From: Nocardia jinanensis
GTDB lineage: Bacteria; Actinomycetota; Actinomycetes; Mycobacteriales; Mycobacteriaceae
Direction of reading: 5' to 3'
NCBI RefSeq assembly: GCF_014645735.1
Contig: NZ_BMMH01000031.1
Span: forward strand, 1-63,252
DNA: 63,252 nt
This document shows, in pieces, positions 59,099 through 63,252 of the stretch (position 1 is the first letter of the stretch; every line of letters begins with the position of its first letter). Both the position numbers and the translations under genes were made by a program. The notes under the pieces were generated by a model. It was not told the origin of the DNA and ran no database searches. It worked only from the letters and a program-made list of their open reading frames with translations.

Positions 59099-60907
59099 AT
59101 GTCCAACCTGATCAACCTCGAACAGGTCAGCAAGAGTTTCGGGATCACGCCGCTGCTCGACGGGGTATCCCTCGGCGTGCACTCCGGCGACCGGATCGGG
59201 GTCGTGGGCCTCAACGGGGGCGGTAAAACCACCCTGCTGGAGGTGCTGACCGGTATCGAGGAACCCGACAGCGGCCGGGTGAGTCGCGTCGGTGGACTGC
59301 GAATTGCAGTGGTCACCCAGCGTGGGGTCCTGCCCGAGGGCGCGACCATCGGCGAGGTGGTGCTGGCCGGGCTGGCCGAGGACGCGCCCACCGGCGATAT
59401 CGCCGAACACGAATGGGCCGCGGACCCACGGATCCGATCGGTGCTCGACGGTATCGGCATCGCCGACCTGGGCCTGGACACTTCGGTCACCAACCTGTCC
59501 GGCGGGGAACGCCGCCGGGTCGCACTGGCCGCCGCGCTCGTGCGCGACCTCGATCTGCTGGTACTCGACGAACCGACCAACCATCTCGATGTCGAGGGCG
59601 TGGAATGGCTGGCAGAACATCTGCTGGCCCGGCGCAGCGCACTGGTGGTCGTCACCCACGATCGCTGGTTCCTGGATACGGTCGCCACCCGCACCTGGGA
59701 GGTAGTGGGCGGCGGGGTGGAGACCTACGAAGGCGGCTACGGCGACTGGATCTTCGCGCGCGCCGAACGCGCCCGCCAGGCCGACGCCACCGAGGCGCGA
59801 CGCCGCAACCTCGCGCGCAAGGAACTCGCGTGGCTGCGGCGCGGCCCGCAGGCCCGGACCTCCAAACCGCGCTACCGGGTCGAGGCCGCCGAGGCGCTGA
59901 TCGCCGATGTGCCGCCGCCGCGTGATTCGGTCTCGCTGGCCGCGTTCGCCAAGAAGCGCCTGGGGCGCGTGGTGATCGAACTCGAGGACGCCACCCTCAC
60001 CACGCCGGACGGCCGCGAGCTGGTACGCGATCTCACCTGGCAGCTGGCCCCCGGGGAACGGGTAGGTCTGGTCGGGGTGAACGGGTCGGGCAAGACGACG
60101 CTGTTGCGTGCGCTGGCCGGTGATATCGGCCCGGTGTCCGGGAAGCGGGTACAGGGTCAGACCGTGCGGATCGGCTGGTTGCGGCAGGAACTCGACGATC
60201 TCCCGACCGATATGCGGGTACTCGAGGCGGTCCAGGAGATCGCCATGCGCATCACGCTGGGGGAGGGCGGCAAAGCGCTCGAACTGTCGGCCGGGCAACT
60301 CGCCGAACGGCTCGGGTTCACCCCGGCCCGCCAGCGCACCCCGGTACGCGATCTCTCGGGTGGGGAACGGCGCCGGCTGCAGCTGACCCGCATCCTCATG
60401 GCCGAGCCCAATGTGCTGCTGCTGGACGAGCCCACCAACGACCTCGATATCGACACCCTGCAGCAGTTGGAGGATCTGCTGGACAACTGGGCCGGAACTC
60501 TGGTGGTGATCAGCCATGACCGCTATCTGGTCGAGCGGATCTGCGATACCACCTGGGCGCTGTTCGGTGACGGAGCCCTCACCAATCTGCCCGGGGGGAT
60601 CACCCAGTACCTGCGCCGCCGGGCCGAACTGTCGGCCGATGGGTCAGCACGGCCGACGCCGTCCGGCCCGCAAACGGCCGCGTCCCGGACCGACTCCGCG
60701 GCCTACCGCGCCGCCCGCAAGGAACTGACCCGGCTGGAACGCGCCATCGACAAACTGGGCGAGCGGGAGAAGACCCTGCACGCGGCGCTGGCCGATGCCG
60801 CGACCGAACCGGACAAACTGATGACCCTGGGCGCCGAACTCAAGGATGTGCAGGCGCAGCAGGAGACGGCCGAGGAACGCTGGATGGAACTCGCCGACGA
60901 AGTGTGA
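59099..60907 (+). CDS. ABC-F family ATPase (translation factor-type)
   Basis: A 602-residue protein with two ATPase domains and no membrane part. Domain 1: Walker A GLNGGGKTT, signature LSGGERRRVALAAALV, Walker B LLVLDEPTNHLDVEG. Linker about residues 220-290. Domain 2: GVNGSGKTT, DLSGGERRRLQLTRIL, VLLLDEPTNDLDID. A C-terminal coiled coil (LERAIDKLGEREKTLHAALA) ends it. ABC-F proteins act on the ribosome or give antibiotic protection; which subtype is unclear. gcggaagga precedes ATG 59099. Confidence 0.93.
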   Translation: MSNLINLEQVSKSFGITPLLDGVSLGVHSGDRIGVVGLNGGGKTTLLEVLTGIEEPDSGRVSRVGGLRIAVVTQRGVLPEGATIGEVVLAGLAEDAPTGDIAEHEWAADPRIRSVLDGIGIADLGLDTSVTNLSGGERRRVALAAALVRDLDLLVLDEPTNHLDVEGVEWLAEHLLARRSALVVVTHDRWFLDTVATRTWEVVGGGVETYEGGYGDWIFARAERARQADATEARRRNLARKELAWLRRGPQARTSKPRYRVEAAEALIADVPPPRDSVSLAAFAKKRLGRVVIELEDATLTTPDGRELVRDLTWQLAPGERVGLVGVNGSGKTTLLRALAGDIGPVSGKRVQGQTVRIGWLRQELDDLPTDMRVLEAVQEIAMRITLGEGGKALELSAGQLAERLGFTPARQRTPVRDLSGGERRRLQLTRILMAEPNVLLLDEPTNDLDIDTLQQLEDLLDNWAGTLVVISHDRYLVERICDTTWALFGDGALTNLPGGITQYLRRRAELSADGSARPTPSGPQTAASRTDSAAYRAARKELTRLERAIDKLGEREKTLHAALADAATEPDKLMTLGAELKDVQAQQETAEERWMELADEV

Positions 60908-60921
60908 GGGACCGGCCGTGG

Positions 60922-61749
60922 TCAGTGATTCTCGGCCGTCGGCCCGGCTTCACCGGTGATCGGCAGGCTGGCCTGGACGAACTCCCCGCCGAACGTGGTG
61001 AGCGCGATACCGCGGTGCTGGAGTTTGCCGCGCCCGCCGGCCTGTTTCAACAGTTCGATCGCCGGTGCCTGGGCCTCCAGCAGTTGATAGCGCTCGGGTG
61101 TGCCCACCGGTTCGCGCAGGAGCTCGATCAGGCCGATCCGGCGCAGGTTGGTCAGGTAGCGCTGAACCCACTCGGGATGCCGGAGCCCGGCATGTTCACC
61201 GATCATGCTCACCCCGATCTCGGCCGTCCCGGACCCTTGTTCGGCCTTGCGGCCGCTACGCCTCGCGCGGCGTCCGCCGCCGCGTACGGTCACCGCCGGC
61301 TGGGGGCCGTCCAGCCGCAGCAACCGCAGGATGCGGGCCTCGTCGGAGGTGAGTTCGGCCAGGATCCGGGCGAACGCCGGATGGCCCTCGTCGGCGGCCC
61401 GGGGACTGGCGGCCAGACGGAGCAGCGCGGCACCCTGTTCGCGCAGCGAGCGTTCGGTCGGGGACTCGGCGGCCGGTTCGGCCGCCGGAACCCCCAGTGC
61501 CCGGCGTAACGCCTCCTGCACCTGCTGTACCGCCTCGGTGCGGATCTCCGTCGGCGGAAGCCCGGCCATACTGCCGCGCACCACGGTTTCGGTGACGTCG
61601 AGGGCGGTGTGCACACCCCAGCGTGTCGTTCCCGATACCGCCGACGCCGCTACCCGCGCGACGCCGCTCACCGCGCGAATCGTCGCGGCGGGGCCCCCGC
61701 CGGGCCGCCCGGGCTCGTCGCCGTCCTGCGTTTCTCGTTTCACAGCCAT
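60922..61749 (-). CDS. Abi-alpha / DUF4393 family protein
   Basis: About 275 residues. An Ala/Gly-rich N-terminus of 60 residues is followed by FARILAELTSDEARILRLLR, LRRIGLIELLREPVGTPERY and the family end IALTTFGGEFVQASLP. The family was named for a link with abortive infection, but members are widespread and their function is not established. The start ATG 61749 overlaps the end of the DUF445 gene by 10 bases, so they are co-translated. It converges on the ABC-F gene. Confidence 0.75.
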   Translation of the reverse strand: MAVKRETQDGDEPGRPGGGPAATIRAVSGVARVAASAVSGTTRWGVHTALDVTETVVRGSMAGLPPTEIRTEAVQQVQEALRRALGVPAAEPAAESPTERSLREQGAALLRLAASPRAADEGHPAFARILAELTSDEARILRLLRLDGPQPAVTVRGGGRRARRSGRKAEQGSGTAEIGVSMIGEHAGLRHPEWVQRYLTNLRRIGLIELLREPVGTPERYQLLEAQAPAIELLKQAGGRGKLQHRGIALTTFGGEFVQASLPITGEAGPTAENH

Positions 61750-63062
61750 GTGGTCGCAACCCCCGTTCCGAAGACCAGGATATGCGCGTAACCGGCGAAC
61801 AGTCCCAGTACGCCGCCGTGCACGAACAGCAGCCATTCGTCCTGTTTGATCGCCGCCCGCAGCATATCGACGAAATCGTTCGGCGAGAGTTCGGACATCT
61901 GCTTGGCGATATAGGCGCTGATCTGCTTACCCTGCCGCACGTTGAAATCCGCGTCGGAGAACGCCAGCGGGGCGATCGCCATCGCTTCGGAGGTCAGGGT
62001 CCGGCTCAGCGACTGGTACTCACGGCTGCCGAGCACCAGTTTCACCGCGCCGCGGGCCGGGCCCAGCGCCCGATCGGCGGCCGGGCGCAGGGTGTCCTCC
62101 AGCATCTGCAGGGTGCGGTCGGATTTCGGGCCGTTCAGCAGTTCGTCACCGATATTGGCCAGCGTCATCACCTGGGTGGACACCAGCTCGGCGTAGCCGG
62201 TGGTGATCTCGCCCTGACGTTTGATCAGCAGGCCCTGCCGCCACGGGCACCACCATTTCGGTTCGGCGGGCGCGAAGATCATATTCAGTCCCACCCAGTT
62301 GACCACCCAGCCGATGATCACCCCGCCGATCGGCAGGACCGCCAGCGTCGGCCATCCGGTCAGGTGCAGAATTCCGACCAGCACCACACCCATCGGCGCG
62401 CCGAAGTAGAGGCCGAAGTTCTGCATGAACCGCAATTCCTTGGCGCCCAGCACCTGGAACAATTGATTGAGCAACTGCGGACGGGACTGGAAATAACGGA
62501 TCACCATCTGTTTGACATCGAGCAACTGGTCGATGTTCGCGCCGAGTTCCGCGGTGAGTTCACGCAGAATATCGGGTAGTTGCTGGCGGACCCGCTCATG
62601 GACCAGCTCCCGGACCTGCGTCGGCAAGTTGTACCAGAGCTGCGGATGTTCGCGGCGCAGGATTGTCTCGACGATATCGCGAATCTGTGTCTCCGCGGTC
62701 ACCGCGAGGTGTTCGGCGAGCGCGTCCGGTTCCAGTTCCCGATAGAAGTCGGTGACACTGCCCAGCTTCGAAAGCCCTTTGTCCACCGCGATACTGGCCA
62801 TCTTGTCGGCCCGCGAGGGCACGATGCCCTGCCAGCCGAACCGGCCGTCGTGGCTGAGCAACGGCAGAATCTGGATCCGTTTGGGCAGGTACGGGTACAG
62901 GTATCGCAGGCCGGGTACCCGGACACCGTGAAATGCGATCGGCCGGAACAGCATCAGCACACCGGTCCAGTTGGTGATGTAACCGATGACTCCGGTGAAC
63001 AGCGGAATGGTCAGCAATTCCAGGAGGATCGTCGGGTGTACCCCGAACACACTCTCCAACAC
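61740..63062 (-). CDS. DUF445 family membrane protein
   Basis: A 440-residue protein with an N-terminal hydrophobic pair (LLELLTIPLFTGVIGYITNW, TGVLMLFRPI), the family motif ITNWTGVLMLFRPI-x-FHG (N-W/L-A-V/L-K/W-M-L-F-R-P type), central soluble helices and C-terminal TMs (LAVLPIGGVIIGWVVNWVGL, LLFVHGGVLGLFAGYAHILV). DUF445/YheB proteins are membrane proteins of unknown role. GTG or ATG near 63062 is the start; an operon with the DUF4393 gene is clear from the overlap. Confidence 0.85.
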   Translation of the reverse strand: MLESVFGVHPTILLELLTIPLFTGVIGYITNWTGVLMLFRPIAFHGVRVPGLRYLYPYLPKRIQILPLLSHDGRFGWQGIVPSRADKMASIAVDKGLSKLGSVTDFYRELEPDALAEHLAVTAETQIRDIVETILRREHPQLWYNLPTQVRELVHERVRQQLPDILRELTAELGANIDQLLDVKQMVIRYFQSRPQLLNQLFQVLGAKELRFMQNFGLYFGAPMGVVLVGILHLTGWPTLAVLPIGGVIIGWVVNWVGLNMIFAPAEPKWWCPWRQGLLIKRQGEITTGYAELVSTQVMTLANIGDELLNGPKSDRTLQMLEDTLRPAADRALGPARGAVKLVLGSREYQSLSRTLTSEAMAIAPLAFSDADFNVRQGKQISAYIAKQMSELSPNDFVDMLRAAIKQDEWLLFVHGGVLGLFAGYAHILVFGTGVATTWL

Positions 63063-63252
63063 GACACATCCTCCTGCTCCGGTGATCGCCGCCTCACCGG
63101 GACCCTCAAATTAGCACCACTACCGAATGACGACCGTGCTGCGGCGGCCGTCGGGCGGGCAGCGCGTTCGGGTCCGGCACATTAGGTGTAATGACCATGG
63201 ACGTTGGTGACGGCGTGGCGAGCTGACAAAGCGAAGACCTCCGAGTGAAGTG

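Noticed and set aside
58658..60517. A 619-codon minus-strand frame across ispE and the ABC-F gene
   Set aside because: It spans two certain genes on the other strand and has the composition of a shadow frame.
1..63252. CRISPR arrays, rRNA genes, complete insertion sequences, prophage genes
   Set aside because: No regular spaced repeats, rRNA signatures, intact transposase or phage structural genes were seen.

Overview
The window looks like a chromosome segment of a Nocardia-type, mycolic-acid actinomycete (order Mycobacteriales). It is GC-rich, uses many GTG starts, and carries MspA-family outer-membrane porins, an MprAB/PepD envelope-stress locus and a Glp/GlpR divisome locus. Gene order matches blocks of the Mycobacterium tuberculosis map as I remember it: Rv0954-Rv0957, Rv0981-Rv0984, Rv0990c-Rv0996, Rv1001-Rv1003 and Rv1007c-Rv1011. 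All names rest on sequence motifs and remembered synteny; no database search was possible.

Layout. 0.3-5.2 kb: 34-kDa-antigen-like membrane protein with a Q/G/Y-rich tail, PerM-like protein, purN, purH. 5.4-7.2 kb: three related tiny exported proteins and a lipoprotein. 7.3-10.2 kb: cysteine-poor, zinc-independent ribosomal protein paralogues (S18, S14, L33, L28 leftward; CobW/Mrf-like factor, L31, L32 rightward) around two Zur-like boxes. 10.4-16.1 kb: a conservon (sensor kinase, roadblock, DUF742, small GTPase) extended by a seven-helix MHYT-like protein without its histidines and a coiled-coil membrane protein. 16.5-21.6 kb: mprA-mprB, pepD, moaB with MprA-box-like repeats. 22.1-25.3 kb: two copies of a two-gene MspA porin unit with a CRP-like site upstream. 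25.4-31.6 kb: SAF-domain protein, Ruc/FmdB zinc-ribbon protein, 5-formyl-THF cyclo-ligase, galU, glp, rimJ-like gene, glpR. 31.7 kb: tRNA-Ala(CGC).

31.8-47.3 kb interrupts the remembered conserved order and is accessory: a WXG100/polymorphic-toxin/immunity cassette that appears frameshifted, DUF4254 protein, MgtA-like mannosyltransferase, a tight three-gene operon (FeeM-like acyltransferase, E1/ThiF-nitroreductase fusion, GGDEF-EAL protein), two GyrI-like proteins, a TrbL/VirB6-like membrane protein, SGNH hydrolase with divergent TetR regulator, an SDR overlapping soxR, then arcA. 48.7-63.1 kb returns to core genes (GntR, pmt, rsmI, metG, tatD, an rpfB-like stub, ksgA, metal chaperone, ispE, ABC-F, Abi-alpha/DUF4393, DUF445), broken by a scar of dead genes at 54.3-55.2 kb.

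The best candidates for something undescribed are the FeeM-like/E1-nitroreductase/c-di-GMP operon, the histidine-less MHYT conservon extension, the trio of small Cys-tailed exported proteins, and the collapsed WXG-toxin gene.
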